Below are positions 27,510 through 27,601 of a stretch of DNA of 27,601 bases, piece by piece. Below the pieces are notes generated by a model. It saw only the letters and a program-made list of their open reading frames with translations. It did not search any database and was not told the origin of the DNA. The stretch lies in the NCBI GenBank assembly GCA_965222855.1, contig CBDCUL010000002.1, forward strand, positions 1 to 27,601, read 5' to 3'. The stretch is from JABABV01 sp965222855. Lineage in GTDB: Bacteria; Bacillota_I; Bacilli_A; Mycoplasmatales; JABABV01. Position numbers and translations under genes: made by a program. Each line of letters starts with the position of its first letter. The stretch's first letter is position 1.

Positions 27510-27601
27510 ATCTTTTAATCAATAAAATGATTTTTTAAAACTTCTTGCTTCAGTTTCGATATTTAGAGCAATGACTCCAAAAGTTTTATGATAACTATCA
27601 A
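27480..27601 (-). CDS. 3' end of an unidentified gene (partial)
   Basis: In the minus direction an open frame enters at the window edge and runs about 39 codons (FGVIALNIETEARSFKK, one TGA Trp) to TAA 27482-27480. The composition is protein-like and the frame has no other stop, but too little is present to name a family. It converges on the rhodanese gene and overlaps it by 30 bases. Confidence 0.45.

Overview
This window looks like the chromosome of a wall-less mollicute, most likely Spiroplasma or a close relative (the genus is an inference). It is very AT-rich. All long genes stop only at TAA or TAG and carry in-frame TGA codons where conserved families have Trp, which is genetic code 4. 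Ribosome binding sites are AGGAG or GGTGAT. All coordinates below are full-length genes read in code 4.

Layout. (1) 1-8174, plus strand, is a run of core genes. It begins with a split membrane protein with degenerate GGDEF/EAL-like parts, followed by cdaA (c-di-AMP synthase), mgtE (Mg2+ channel), deoD, an unknown gene, and hprK-lgt-trxB with coupled or overlapping starts. (2) 8175-19800 is an accessory block of surface lipoproteins. Four paralogous ~720-735-residue lipoproteins (here L1-L4, minus strand) carry one Asp-box and a probable beta-propeller. Two nearly identical 234-residue lipoproteins (S1, S2, plus strand) converge on L1 and L3 through a shared bidirectional terminator. The spacers hold decayed fragments of rnr, of yvcK and of a fifth L gene. 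(3) 19818-22494, plus strand, is the rapZ-yvcK-whiA operon, with a RapZ that has lost its ATP-binding P-loop. (4) 22506-25961, minus strand, is secG, then rnr-dCMP deaminase-smpB with 3-5 base gaps. (5) 26008-27601 holds a Ca2+/Na+ antiporter-like gene broken by three single-base insertions, a small rhodanese, and the 3' end of an unidentified minus-strand gene.

The genes flanking the block serve carbon regulation (HprK), lipoprotein maturation (Lgt, which would modify the L and S lipoproteins), redox balance (TrxB), nucleotide salvage (DeoD, dCMP deaminase), second-messenger signalling (CdaA), RNA decay and ribosome rescue (RNase R, SmpB), and secretion (SecG). The most unusual part is the L/S lipoprotein array. 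L3 is a mosaic, resembling L1 at both ends and L2 in a central segment. That points to recombination between copies and to a role as an evolving surface. No insertion sequence, tRNA, rRNA or CRISPR array was recognised.
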